DNA of 19,121 nucleotides from Rhodospirillaceae bacterium UBA3470. Its GTDB lineage: Bacteria; Pseudomonadota; Alphaproteobacteria; Rhodospirillales; Casp-alpha2. Shown here piece after piece: positions 1-8,020 of the stretch (position 1 is its first letter; each line of letters starts with the position of its first letter). Location: the NCBI GenBank assembly GCA_002378125.1, contig DFRF01000089.1:1-19121 (forward strand), given 5' to 3'. A program made the translations under genes and the position numbers. Under the pieces are notes generated by a model. The model was not told where the DNA came from and searched no databases. It saw only the letters and a program-made list of their open reading frames with translations.

Positions 1-431
1 AATCCACTAGCCTGGTCCGGTCGGCCATGGTGCTGCCCCCCGCCGATGTTGTAGATGGCCCCGCCGGCCTCGGCCAAACGTGCCGCGGCCAGCAATCCGC
101 CACCACAGGCCATGGCAGACCGTCTATACATACCATCAAAGATGGGATTACCGTTGACTCCGATATGGTAGCGTTCCGCCAGCGCTGGATCGATACGCCC
201 CAATGTTTCCGCCGCGTCGACAGCGTCGATGTATTCCATATCGTGAAAATCCGCAAGGTCATCCTTTGTCGCACACGGGCTATCGATGAAATTCGCGTCG
301 TCCACCCATCCTAAAAGCCGGCAGAGGTCCATAGTCAGGGTGACCCGCGGAATCCCCAACGGATGACCGCTCCTGTGATTCGTGGTACGGAACACTTCGC
401 TGCCGATCATGAGGGGGTGAGGCGTGCGCAT
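1..431 (-). CDS. Histone deacetylase / AcuC-like deacetylase, N-terminal part (cut by window edge)
   Basis: This is the first 143 residues of a zinc-dependent deacetylase of the HDAC/acetoin-utilisation (AcuC/AphA) superfamily; the rest lies beyond the left edge. Visible landmarks are an N-terminal GHPLGIPRV segment near residues 22-30 (the family usually has HP near here), a DLADFHDMEYIDAV block at 58-71 (family: LxxFHDxxYLxAL), a glycine-rich CGGGLLAAARLAE stretch at 109-121 and GGQHHG at 131-136, the tandem-histidine active-site motif. The metal-binding Asp/His residues would follow and are not in view. The start at 431 is the first ATG after an in-frame TAG; a second ATG at 410 is possible, and neither has a clear ribosome binding site. 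It is transcribed divergently from purC. Family members deacetylate acetyl-lysine, polyamines or small amides, so the substrate cannot be given. The family call is firm, the function is not. Confidence 0.85.
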   Translation of the reverse strand, partial: MRTPHPLMIGSEVFRTTNHRSGHPLGIPRVTLTMDLCRLLGWVDDANFIDSPCATKDDLADFHDMEYIDAVDAAETLGRIDPALAERYHIGVNGNPIFDGMYRRSAMACGGGLLAAARLAEAGGAIYNIGGGQHHGRPDQASG

Positions 432-558
432 AAGCTAAAGGTAAGGTCGTCACGGCAGATGGCGCAAGAAGGCTATCCACAATATTCATACTTTAATATC
501 TGGGAATTTCACCAACTCATAAGTATCATTTCAGCTCTCAGACTCGGATGCCGCCGCC

Positions 559-1554
559 ATGACGGATCAAACGCTCGAAACCGCCGAAACCATCTTGGCG
601 AAGGTCCTCACCGACGTCAGCCTGCCTGAATTGCCCAATCATACTTCAGGTAAGGTCCGGGACTCCTATGATCTGCCGGACGGTCGCCGGGTGATGATTG
701 CATCTGATCGCCAGTCAGCTTTCGACATTGTCCTTGCCGCGGTTCCTCACAAGGGGCAGGTCCTGACCCAGACGGCAAATTTCTGGTTCGAGAAGACAGC
801 GGAAATTTGCGCCAACCACATCATCGACATGCCGGATCCGAACGTGGTGATCGGCAAAAGGTTGGATATGTTTTCGGTCGAAATAGTAGTCCGCGACTAC
901 ATGACCGGTTCCACAGAGACCTCCATTTGGCCCATGTACCAGCGTGGCGAGCGGGTTATGTACGGGATCACCTTTCCCGAAGGCCTAAGAAAGAACCAGA
1001 AGCTGTCCAATACGATCCTGACCCCCACCACCAAGGGCATGGTCGGAGAACACGACGAAACGACCACCCCGGCGGAGATTATCGAAACCGGACGCCTTAC
1101 CCAAGCGCAGTGGGATGAATTGGCAGCATTGAGCCTGGCCATCTTCGTCAAGGGCCGCGAGATCGCCGCCGCTAACGGCCTGATCCTGGTCGACACCAAA
1201 TATGAATTTGGCATCGATCCCGATACAGGCCAGATCACCTTGGCCGACGAAATCCATACGCCTGACTCCAGCCGTTATTGGCTTATGGAAAGTTATGACT
1301 CGCGTTTCGCCAATGGCCGCGAACCGGAAAGCCTGGACAAGGAATTCCTACGCTTGTGGATCACTAGTCAATGCGATCCCTACAAGGACCCGGTCCCCAA
1401 CATTCCGCCCGACACTCTATTGGAATTCTCCAGCAAGTATGTCCGACTGTTTGAGCAGGTCACGGGCCAAACCTTCGCCCATGCGCCCATGGACCGACCA
1501 GTCATAGAGCGCATTAGAGAAAACCTCGCGAAAGCCCTGCCGGAATTCTTTTGA
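559..1554 (+). CDS. purC: Phosphoribosylaminoimidazole-succinocarboxamide synthase (SAICAR synthase)
   Basis: PurC joins CAIR and aspartate using ATP to make SAICAR in cytosolic de novo purine synthesis. The 331-residue protein carries the signature SGKVRDSY at 30-37 (nucleotide-binding loop), ASDRQSAFD at 48-56, LVDTKYEFG at 210-218 and DEIHTPDSSRYW at 230-241, all typical of SAICAR synthases. The length is that of the longer, yeast-like form rather than the roughly 240-residue enterobacterial form, and no PurE domain is fused. The start is the ATG at 559; no strong Shine-Dalgarno precedes it. It is divergent from the deacetylase gene, with about 127 bp between them, and no other pur gene is in the window, so it is probably a stand-alone transcription unit. 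Confidence 0.96.
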   Translation: MTDQTLETAETILAKVLTDVSLPELPNHTSGKVRDSYDLPDGRRVMIASDRQSAFDIVLAAVPHKGQVLTQTANFWFEKTAEICANHIIDMPDPNVVIGKRLDMFSVEIVVRDYMTGSTETSIWPMYQRGERVMYGITFPEGLRKNQKLSNTILTPTTKGMVGEHDETTTPAEIIETGRLTQAQWDELAALSLAIFVKGREIAAANGLILVDTKYEFGIDPDTGQITLADEIHTPDSSRYWLMESYDSRFANGREPESLDKEFLRLWITSQCDPYKDPVPNIPPDTLLEFSSKYVRLFEQVTGQTFAHAPMDRPVIERIRENLAKALPEFF

Positions 1555-1724
1555 TAACCGATGCGGCGCGGACTTGGATGTTTCTCGTACCTGCAATGTG
1601 CCTTTCTCCCGTTCTTCAAATACCAACGAGGTCACAACTAGTTCCGGGAGATACCAAAAGGTTTCAGTTTGACCGCACATGTGGTTGGGTATTCACGGAG
1701 CAGGCACAAAGCAACGAGGCCGTT

Positions 1725-2756
1725 ATGTCTACGCCAACGCGTCAAATTACCCTACGCCGTCGTCCGATGGGTTGGGTAACATTGAAAGACTTTGAAATTA
1801 GGGAGACCATCCTGAAGGTCCCAAACTCAGGTCATGTTCTGATCCGCGCCATATACATGTCGCTCGACCCCTACATGCGCGGACGCATGGATGCAACCAA
1901 GACCTATGCCCAGAATTTTCAGATCGGCGAACCCTTGAAAGCCCGCGGCATTAGTGAAGTCGTCCATTCCGAACATGCCAATTTCAACGCCGGCGACCTG
2001 GTCCACGGCATGGTTGACTGGGCCGACATGAGCGTGGTCCAAGGCGCCGACCTCCGCCATGTCGATCCCGACCCTGCACCGCTGCCTTACTATCTGGGTG
2101 CCCTCGGCATGCCAGGTATGACCGCTTGGATTGGCATGGAAATGGGTGCGCCCGAACCTGGTGAAACCGTGTTTGTATCCGCCGCGTCTGGCGGGGTTGG
2201 ACAGATCGCGGGTCAAATCGCCAAGCTGCGGGATTGCCGCGCCGTTGGCTGCGCCGGCAGCGATGAAAAAGCGGCCTTTCTATTGGATGAATTGGGTTTC
2301 GACGCAGCCTTCAACTACAAAGCGTCCACTCCCGTCCCTGAGGCCCTGCATACCGCCGCACCAGATGGGATCGACATGTATTTTGACAACGTTGGCGGTA
2401 CGACTCTGGAAGCGGCGCTGGATCACGCCAACAATTTCGCCCGGTTCATTCAATGTGGAATGATTTCCCAATACAACCTGTCGCGGGAGGAGACGATGGG
2501 GATTCGAAACCTTACCCACATCAACCGCAAACGCATTCGCATGGAAGGATTCATTGTTGGCGACCATTGGGATCGATTCGAAGAATTCATGTCGGAAATG
2601 CGAGCGTGGTTGTCGTCCGGTCAAATCCGCTATCGGGTCGATATCACCGATGGACTGGAGAACGCACCCAAAGCCTTCATTTCCATGCTGAAGGGGGGCA
2701 ACTTCGGTAAACAGGTCGTGCAGATTGGGCCGGCACCTTTATCAGACCAGACTTAA
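1725..2756 (+). CDS. NADP-dependent MDR oxidoreductase (CurA / leukotriene B4 dehydrogenase-like)
   Basis: A 343-residue zinc-independent medium-chain dehydrogenase/reductase of the PTGR/CurA/YncB group, which reduces the C=C bond of alpha,beta-unsaturated aldehydes and ketones with NADPH. Landmarks are SLDPYMRGRM at 46-55, the PYYLGALGMPGMTAW substrate-domain block at 121-135, the Rossmann nucleotide-binding AASGGVGQIAGQIAK at 153-167 and GFDAAFNYK at 191-199. The structural and catalytic zinc cysteines of alcohol dehydrogenases are absent, as expected for this branch. The frame is open back to 1551, but the ATG at 1725 is preferred: it has GAGG about 6 bases upstream and gives the usual N-terminus (MSTPTRQITL). 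The 170 bp before it holds nothing else I recognise. The natural substrate is unknown; detoxification of reactive carbonyls is the common family role. Confidence 0.9.
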   Translation: MSTPTRQITLRRRPMGWVTLKDFEIRETILKVPNSGHVLIRAIYMSLDPYMRGRMDATKTYAQNFQIGEPLKARGISEVVHSEHANFNAGDLVHGMVDWADMSVVQGADLRHVDPDPAPLPYYLGALGMPGMTAWIGMEMGAPEPGETVFVSAASGGVGQIAGQIAKLRDCRAVGCAGSDEKAAFLLDELGFDAAFNYKASTPVPEALHTAAPDGIDMYFDNVGGTTLEAALDHANNFARFIQCGMISQYNLSREETMGIRNLTHINRKRIRMEGFIVGDHWDRFEEFMSEMRAWLSSGQIRYRVDITDGLENAPKAFISMLKGGNFGKQVVQIGPAPLSDQT

Positions 2757-2800
2757 GTTCAATAATTGCGACCCAAAGTAGCCCTGCCCCCACCTTTGCG

Positions 2801-2841
2801 GCCTTCTAGAAGGCGTTGGCGACGGTTTTAAAACTGTTGCC
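2801..2841. repeat. Two adjacent palindromes between the MDR gene and the membrane-protein gene
   Basis: Two dyad symmetries lie end to end. The first, gccttctagaaggc at 2801-2814, is a perfect 14-base palindrome. The second, at 2818-2841, has arms ggcgacggtttt and aaaactgttgcc that pair along their length if two G-T pairs are allowed. They lie 45 to 85 bases after the MDR stop codon. They could act as a transcription stop for the upstream gene or as a pair of operator sites. No T-run follows, so a standard intrinsic terminator is not shown. Confidence 0.4.
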
Positions 2842-3052
2842 GCTATGATTACAGATGAACGAGATCGTGCAGTCAATGACTGCAGAGATCAGCCCACCAA
2901 GCAGCGCATCTTTGATCGTCATTGCGAGCCTTTGGTTATTGAAGGCATCGATGAAACGTGTCATTGGGACTGCAGCTGTAACCCGTTTCCCGCCATTTGG
3001 CGAGGGGCCAAGACAAGACGTTCTTACCAAGGCACTATCCGGCGCCAAAACC

Positions 3053-3856
3053 ATGAGCATATTACTTATCAAGGTCGTCGCCGCGACGGCTATCGTTCTT
3101 GGGTTTTCGGTCCTGGCAGAGCGATTAGGGCCGCGCTTGGCGGGCATCCTGATGGGCGCCCCCTTGGGCGCACTGATCAGTTACTATTTCATCGGCCAGG
3201 AGGCCGGCCCCGAATTCGTTGCCGCCGGCACACCCTACGCCGCAGCCGGCATGACCGGCACCTTGATGTTCACCTACGCCTATTACCGCACGTCGGTCTG
3301 GTGCACGAAGTGGCCGCCACTCTGGAACGCGGTCGCTGCCACCACGGTCGGTGTCGGAACCTATTTGGCATTCAGCGCGACCATCCAGGATATTCCCTTC
3401 ACCATTCCGACAGCCCTGGCGGTGATCGTCCCCGCCATTTTTATCGGCTCCTTCCTGTTCCGGAAATTGGACGACGTGAAGGTGCGCAACCCGGCCCGTC
3501 TGAGCTTCAAGCTGCTGGTGATCCGGGCCAGTGGCGCAGCGGTTCTGGTCAGCATCGTTTCCAGCCTAGCAGTGGTTCTTGGGCCAACCTTGGGCGGGTT
3601 GCTGATGGCCTTTCCCATGACGTTGCTGCCAACCATGTTGATCGTGCATCTCACCTATTCGGCGGCACACGTGCACGCCATGCTGAGTGCTTTTCCGGTG
3701 GGGTTAGGCTCTGTCATCGTCTACATCATTGCTGTGAGCGAGACCTTCCCCCGCTATGGCGTCACCTGGGGTAGCCTCAGCGCCTTAGCTGCAGCCTGGG
3801 CCTATCTGATGGTCCTGCCTCTGGGTTTCAAGATGGTCCGCCGGCTTAAGGGCTGA
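3053..3856 (+). CDS. Multi-pass inner-membrane protein with internal duplication (unknown function)
   Basis: A very hydrophobic 267-residue protein with about eight predicted membrane segments and few charged residues outside a short loop at 136-151 (FRKLDDVKVRNPARLS). The two halves resemble each other: LGPRLAGILMGAPLGA at 25-40 aligns with LGPTLGGLLMAFPMTL at 176-191, each preceded by a hydrophobic helix and followed by another. This points to an ancient tandem duplication, as in many small transporters. The reading frame is open upstream to 2855, but the ATG at 3053 begins directly with a membrane segment and is my choice; there is no good Shine-Dalgarno, so the start is uncertain. I do not recognise a named family; a resemblance to short DUF3147-type membrane repeats is only an impression. 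No partner gene is adjacent. Confidence 0.75.
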   Translation: MSILLIKVVAATAIVLGFSVLAERLGPRLAGILMGAPLGALISYYFIGQEAGPEFVAAGTPYAAAGMTGTLMFTYAYYRTSVWCTKWPPLWNAVAATTVGVGTYLAFSATIQDIPFTIPTALAVIVPAIFIGSFLFRKLDDVKVRNPARLSFKLLVIRASGAAVLVSIVSSLAVVLGPTLGGLLMAFPMTLLPTMLIVHLTYSAAHVHAMLSAFPVGLGSVIVYIIAVSETFPRYGVTWGSLSALAAAWAYLMVLPLGFKMVRRLKG

Positions 3857-4408
3857 TCAGTTGCGGCGGAGCGCAGTAAAGTCGGAAGCCGATTCGTGCA
3901 ATTATACCGCCTTACTCCAAAACTAAGGTTGCATCGACGATACTTTAGGCGCCGGTCTAGGGGTGGCGCCTAAACAGTTTCACCGTCGTGTCCAAAAGGA
4001 CCGCTAGCCGACTGCAGGGGTTCAGGTTCAACGGATGCAAGGTGTGAGAAAGCACTCAGGAGCCCGGCCCAAAGTCAGCTTAGTCGCTATCCGCAATCAT
4101 CTGTAGGCTGAAATCGATCACGTCCAATTTGTTGACTTCAATTTAAAATTATACCTGTCGACGGTCTTTCACTAAGGCCAAGCTATTCCCTTATGCGGTC
4201 ATGTCGGGGCGCGTTCAGTCGGCGGTCATGGACGTGACCCAGTGTCCAAAGGTCGGTTCGACCAGATTGGCCAACGCCACCGGCACCGACACAAAACGCT
4301 ACTCCTTTTTTGTTCTCATGGATCGATCTTTTCCCAGTCCAGGGCAAATTTGCGTTTCAATAAAGGCTAGGGCAAGGTGATGGCGGTCCAATATAGTGGT
4401 GCCATAGC
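3857..4408. other. 552-bp stretch with no intact gene; possible decayed minus-strand coding
   Basis: No ORF of convincing length or family was found here. The region contains a strong hairpin at 3944-3974. On the minus strand, two short stretches have coding-like third-position GC: about 4226-4308, reading ...NLVEPTFGHWVTSMTAD and a stop, and about 4079-4141, reading ...NKLDVIDFSLQMIADSD and a stop. Both are cut off upstream by in-frame stops. They could be remnants of one or two lost genes, but I recognise neither. Confidence 0.3.
3944..3974. repeat. Perfect 10-bp inverted repeat (hairpin)
   Basis: Arms tttaggcgcc (3944-3953) and ggcgcctaaa (3965-3974) are perfectly complementary and are separated by 11 bases. 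It lies 88 bases after the stop codon of the membrane-protein gene. The GC-rich core would fold strongly as RNA, but no T-run follows on the plus strand, so it is either a terminator without a tail, an mRNA 3' end stabiliser, or an operator. Confidence 0.5.
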
Positions 4409-5581
4409 ATGAATGAGGCGTCTTCCGTGCAATCGTTCCTCCAAGGCCCTCAGGGGATTGCGTTTCTTCTCGTCGGCATGGCCGTCATTTTGGCCGTTGT
4501 TATTGGCCTGAACCTGCGATCTCAACGTGATCGTAAGATAACGGCCCTGGACATGCAGCGCCTGACCCAAGTCGCCGAGCAAATGGCACAAACCCAGGCC
4601 GATCTTTCACAGCGCCTCGCCGCATCTCAGGCGGATTTATCCGGTCGCCTTCAACAATCGCAATCCAGCGTTAACGAGCGCCTAGACCTACTGAGCCGGC
4701 GCCTTGGTGATGGCCTGGCTCAGCAAACAGAAAAGACGAGCCACAACTTAAAGGAACTGGAAAAACGTCTGGTCGTCATCGACCGCGCACAGCAGACCAT
4801 CACAGGGCTCTCACAACAGATGGTCAGCCTTCAGGATATTCTTTCCAACAAACAAAGCCGGGGGGCCTTTGGCGAAATCCAGTTGCAAGACCTTGTCACC
4901 GCCGCCCTGCCTCCATCCGCCTTCGAATTCCAATCGACGCTCAGCAACGGGAAACGGTCCGATTGCCTGTTGAAGTTACCAAACCCACCGGGGTCGATCG
5001 TGGTCGATTCAAAGTTTCCTCTGGAGAGCTTTCAGGCTCTCCGCGACGCCCGAGACGAGACCGCGCGGACGCAGGCTGGCCGGGCTTTTGCCGCCGACGT
5101 TGGCACACACGTGAAAGCCATCGCGGAGAAGTATATCGTACCCGGGGAAACGGCTGATTCGGCCCTCATGTTTCTGCCGTCCGAGGCGGTTTACGCTGAA
5201 CTGCACGCCACCTTCCGCAACGTGGTCGAAGATTCCTTCCGGCGCCGTGTTTGGATCGTCTCGCCGACGACGCTGATGGCGACCTTAAACACGATCCGCG
5301 CCGTCCTTAAAGATGCAAAAATGCGCGAACAGGCCGGCGTCATTCAGGCCGAGGTGGTGAAGATGATGGATGACGTAGGCCGCCTAGATAAACGAGTGGG
5401 CAATCTACAGAGCCACTTTGATCTTGCAGTGAAAGACGTGCGCGAAATCCGCATTTCCACGGATAAGATTGTCAAAAAAGGTGAAATCATCGATAACCTT
5501 CACTTCGAAGATGACACTCCGGCATCGGACCTCGAACCAGGAAGTCCGACCCCGCAACTTCATTCAAAGGAGAGCAATTAA
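4409..5581 (+). CDS. rmuC: RmuC family DNA recombination protein
   Basis: RmuC proteins are membrane-anchored, coiled-coil proteins with a restriction-endonuclease-like core; in E. coli rmuC limits inversion at short inverted repeats. This 390-residue version shows one N-terminal membrane helix (about 15-36), a long Gln/Leu/Ser-rich coiled coil (about 45-145), and then the RmuC core with RGAFGEIQLQDL at 151-162, VVDSKFPLESF at 198-208 and SPTTLMATLNTI near 280-292. The D-x-K of DSKFPLE fits the nuclease-like fold. The acidic, Pro/Ser-rich C-terminal tail is low in complexity. The ATG start places the membrane helix as expected. It follows a gene-poor stretch and stands alone. Confidence 0.93.
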   Translation: MNEASSVQSFLQGPQGIAFLLVGMAVILAVVIGLNLRSQRDRKITALDMQRLTQVAEQMAQTQADLSQRLAASQADLSGRLQQSQSSVNERLDLLSRRLGDGLAQQTEKTSHNLKELEKRLVVIDRAQQTITGLSQQMVSLQDILSNKQSRGAFGEIQLQDLVTAALPPSAFEFQSTLSNGKRSDCLLKLPNPPGSIVVDSKFPLESFQALRDARDETARTQAGRAFAADVGTHVKAIAEKYIVPGETADSALMFLPSEAVYAELHATFRNVVEDSFRRRVWIVSPTTLMATLNTIRAVLKDAKMREQAGVIQAEVVKMMDDVGRLDKRVGNLQSHFDLAVKDVREIRISTDKIVKKGEIIDNLHFEDDTPASDLEPGSPTPQLHSKESN

Positions 5582-5609
5582 CCCCGCGCAGCCTGTTAAG
5601 CTGGCTCAC

Positions 5610-6242
5610 TCATCCCATTCCCATGGTCTGAGATGAAAGCGTCACACCCTGCGCCGCATTTGCACTATAGCGCTTTAACCAGTCGGCCAGCGCACCCTGA
5701 GGGCAGTCGGCGGACGCCACGGCGACATCGGCTAGCCTGGGCATAATATCCTAAACACCATGCCCGGGTTCCGCCCAGGCCTGGACCGAGAGAATATCAA
5801 AACCCGGACCCAGGCTTGCAGTGCTTGAAGCGGGAGGCTTGCTTCGCCGGTCAGGCGGGATAATAATTGCGGCATTTCCATGAAAAGGTGGCCAAGATTT
5901 GCGCCATCCGCAGCCCATCCATTTGACCGACGATGTCTTTTACGAAAACCCAAAGCTCGGGTAACCTCGAGACGTGCACCAGGGCCAGTGTGTTCAGGTT
6001 CGCGACCCCGAATTCCCCGACCGATTCGCTCCAAAAGCGCTCGGCGAAAGGCACGAGCGAAACCACATCGGCACTACCTGCAACCTGAGCGATCGAATTT
6101 TCCAAATCTTCGCGCGCGCCACCCAAGTGCTCCCAAGGCGGGTCCTCGATAGCCTTCGTCTACGCCGCATGCTCCGAGGAGCTCAGCGTTCGCAGCTTAA
6201 ACGTCAGTGCGATACAGAAAGAGTTTCAGTCTCGACTTTCAC
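5610..6242 (-). pseudogene. Broken gene downstream of recR (three reading frames, unknown family)
   Basis: Directly after the recR stop, on the same strand, one continuous protein-like signal is spread over three frames. It may begin at a GTG at 6242 (VKVETETLSVS). A second frame carries SSSEHAA, an in-frame TAG, then WEHLGGAREDLENSIAQV and on to VNLNTL-type sequence (ANLNTLALVHVSRLPELW) until about 5880. A third carries MEMPQLLSRLTGEASLPLQA and LQAWVRVL to about 5745. The last resumes in yet another frame with PRLADVAVASADCPQGALAD and ends at a TGA at 5610. The later two switches each correspond to one missing base. The intact product would be about 200 residues, soluble, with no membrane segment. 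I do not recognise the family. It may be a true pseudogene or an intact gene damaged by sequencing indels. Confidence 0.5.
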
Positions 6243-6256
6243 TGCGCTAAGTACGC

Positions 6257-6880
6257 CTACCCATTGCTTCGGTCCTCGCCATTCGCACCGAGATTGCGCC
6301 GCGCCTTGAGCGCTGCACTTAATGTCCCATCGTCAAGATAATCCAGTTCGCCGCCGACGGGTATACCATGTGCCAATCCTGAAACGGAAATCCCCAATTC
6401 GCCCAATTTCTCGGCGATATAGTGCGCCGTCGTTTGCCCATCCACGGTGGCGCTCAGGGCCAAGATAACCTCCTGAACCTCCGAATCGGCTGCGCGCCCG
6501 ATCAGTTTCGGAACATTCAAATCCTCGGGCCCAGTGCCTTCTAAAGCCGACAAGGTGCCACCAAGAACGTGATAGCGCCCCTTGAACGCATGGGTCCGCT
6601 CCAGGGCCCAAAGATCAGCAACATCTTCAACCACACAGATAACGCTGGCGTCCCTTCGGACATCGGCGCAGATGCTGCATGGGTCCTGGCCATCAATATT
6701 ACCGCAGATCCCGCACGTGCGCACCGCCGTCGCAGCCTCCGTAATAGCCTTCGCCAATGGCACCAAAACCGTTTCGCGGCGGCGCATCATCACCAAAACC
6801 GCACGCCGGGCGGACCGGGGACCGAGCCCAGGAAGTTTCGTTAACAGATTAATCAAGCGTTCTATCTCCGGCGCCGTCAT
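6257..6880 (-). CDS. recR: Recombination mediator protein RecR
   Basis: RecR works with RecO (and RecF) to load RecA onto SSB-coated single-stranded DNA during gap repair. The 207-residue protein is of standard length. It has an N-terminal helix-hairpin-helix with KLPGLGPRSARRAV at 15-28, a zinc finger with Cys56, Cys59, Cys68 and Cys71, and a Toprim domain beginning VICVVEDVADL at 80-90 and continuing through ALSATVDGQTTAHYIAEKL at 141-159. The ATG overlaps the TGA of the upstream methyltransferase gene (ATGA at 6877-6880), implying translational coupling. The ybaB-recR neighbourhood next to dnaX is a widespread bacterial arrangement and supports the call. Confidence 0.97.
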   Translation of the reverse strand: MTAPEIERLINLLTKLPGLGPRSARRAVLVMMRRRETVLVPLAKAITEAATAVRTCGICGNIDGQDPCSICADVRRDASVICVVEDVADLWALERTHAFKGRYHVLGGTLSALEGTGPEDLNVPKLIGRAADSEVQEVILALSATVDGQTTAHYIAEKLGELGISVSGLAHGIPVGGELDYLDDGTLSAALKARRNLGANGEDRSNG

Positions 6881-7608
6881 ACCAGCCTCTCAACAGTGCA
6901 CCCCAGTGTCCGAGCCAGCATACGGCGCAGGCCGCGCCCGTACTTTAGCACCGTTTTGTAGTAGATTAGTTCCGCAGAACTGAGCCCCAGGGCCGCCCGA
7001 TTGACGATCCAAACATCGCCGTGGTGTCGACGGGTCATGACCACGCAATCAAAACCAAGATCTTCGAACCGATCCAACTGGCGTTTGACATCCACAGTCT
7101 GAGCAGGGTTCAAGAAATCATGAAACTCAATGGTCATTTGACAGCATCGCCGCAAGGTCGCGTCGTCCGCGGCGTCGATCAAGGCAATTTCAGCGCCTTC
7201 AATATCGACTTTGAGAAGATCGACGACCTCCACATCCAACTCGGCAAAAAGGCCAGCCAAGGTTCGGCCGGGCACCTCTTGGCGCTCGGTGACATCAAAG
7301 CCCGGCGGAGCCTCTAGACTGCCCCAATGAAATTCATCATCGACAATGTTTAACGTGACGGATGCATCCACGCCGCCCATGGCAGCGAAGTGTTTGCGGA
7401 CATGGTCAGTTTCCTTGATAGCTTGAAAATTGCGCTTCGCGGCTTCCACGCAATGGCATCGACAGCCACTCAGCGCCTGCACGCCATGGGAAAACGCCGC
7501 CGTGGAGGCGCCCAAGTCAATGACAATGGAGTCCATCCCCAAAGCAGGGAGGTAAAACGTATGTCCGCAAATTTCCGCTAATGACGTCAACCGCTGACCA
7601 TCCGTCAA
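6877..7608 (-). CDS. FkbM family SAM-dependent methyltransferase
   Basis: A 243-residue Rossmann-fold methyltransferase. The SAM-binding motif I is VIDLGAS at 29-35 and the FkbM hallmark LLKVDIEGAE lies at 131-140, followed by MTIEFHDF at 158-165. FkbM proteins typically O-methylate sugars, polyketides or lipids, so the substrate is not known. The proposed start is the TTG at 7608, whose TTGA overlaps the ybaB stop; its own stop overlaps the recR start. A later ATG (codon 25, at 7536) would remove only poorly conserved residues and cannot be excluded. Its place between ybaB and recR is unusual, since these two are normally direct neighbours; the overlaps at both ends indicate one transcript. 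Basic, Arg-rich C-terminus (GRGLRRMLARTLG). Confidence 0.88.
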   Translation of the reverse strand: MTDGQRLTSLAEICGHTFYLPALGMDSIVIDLGASTAAFSHGVQALSGCRCHCVEAAKRNFQAIKETDHVRKHFAAMGGVDASVTLNIVDDEFHWGSLEAPPGFDVTERQEVPGRTLAGLFAELDVEVVDLLKVDIEGAEIALIDAADDATLRRCCQMTIEFHDFLNPAQTVDVKRQLDRFEDLGFDCVVMTRRHHGDVWIVNRAALGLSSAELIYYKTVLKYGRGLRRMLARTLGCTVERLV

Positions 7609-7928
7609 AATGGCAGCTGAAAACCTGGCGGTAATTGAAGACCACCTGTAAGTTTTTGCATCTCCTCGCGGGATTTCTCTTCGGCCTTTGCCTTGGCGTC
7701 ATTGATCGCCGCCAAAATCAGATCTTCCAGCACCTCAGCGTCATCTGGCTTCACCAGGGCCCGATCAATCTTGACCTGCCGCGCCTCGCCCTTGCCGTTC
7801 ATGGTCACTAGGCACATTCCGGCACCGGAGGTACCGGTGACCTCCATGTCGGCGAGCGCATCCTGCATCTCTTGCATTTTGGCTTGCACTTCCTGGGCCT
7901 GTTTCAGCATCTGACCGAGGTTTTTCAT
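7605..7928 (-). CDS. ybaB: YbaB/EbfC family nucleoid-associated protein
   Basis: A 107-residue small DNA-binding protein of the YbaB/EbfC family, which forms tweezer-like dimers and coats DNA. Visible features are the N-terminal helix rich in Met/Gln (LGQMLKQAQEVQAKMQEMQ at 4-22), the central strand region GTSGAGMCLVTMNGKGEARQ at 32-51, the VKIDRALVKPDDAEVLEDLI block near 52-71, and a C-terminal helix with a short Gly/Pro-rich tail ending in LPF. Length and order match the family well. It is first in the ybaB-fkbM-recR unit; the stop overlaps the next start by four bases. The ATG at 7928 has a GGAAA-type purine stretch (forward ttccttcg) about 10 bases upstream. Confidence 0.95.
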   Translation of the reverse strand: MKNLGQMLKQAQEVQAKMQEMQDALADMEVTGTSGAGMCLVTMNGKGEARQVKIDRALVKPDDAEVLEDLILAAINDAKAKAEEKSREEMQKLTGGLQLPPGFQLPF

Positions 7929-8020
7929 AGGCGTTTCCTTCGTTTGGCTGTCGGAGAGGCACGCGGGCCTGTCTATTCATCCCATCGTTGGTGTATAACA
8001 CCGCTAAGGGGTCTTTGACC

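Noticed and set aside
897..1238. Minus-strand open frames within purC
   Set aside because: They lie opposite a clearly conserved gene and show no family motif; typical shadows of GC-rich coding.
2806..3147. 113-codon minus-strand frame across the membrane-protein start
   Set aside because: No motif and it overlaps the start of a more convincing plus-strand gene; kept only as a finding.
4226..4308. Short minus-strand coding-like segment ending in a stop (NLVEPTFGHW...)
   Set aside because: Too short and unmatched to a family; recorded only as part of the gene-poor region.
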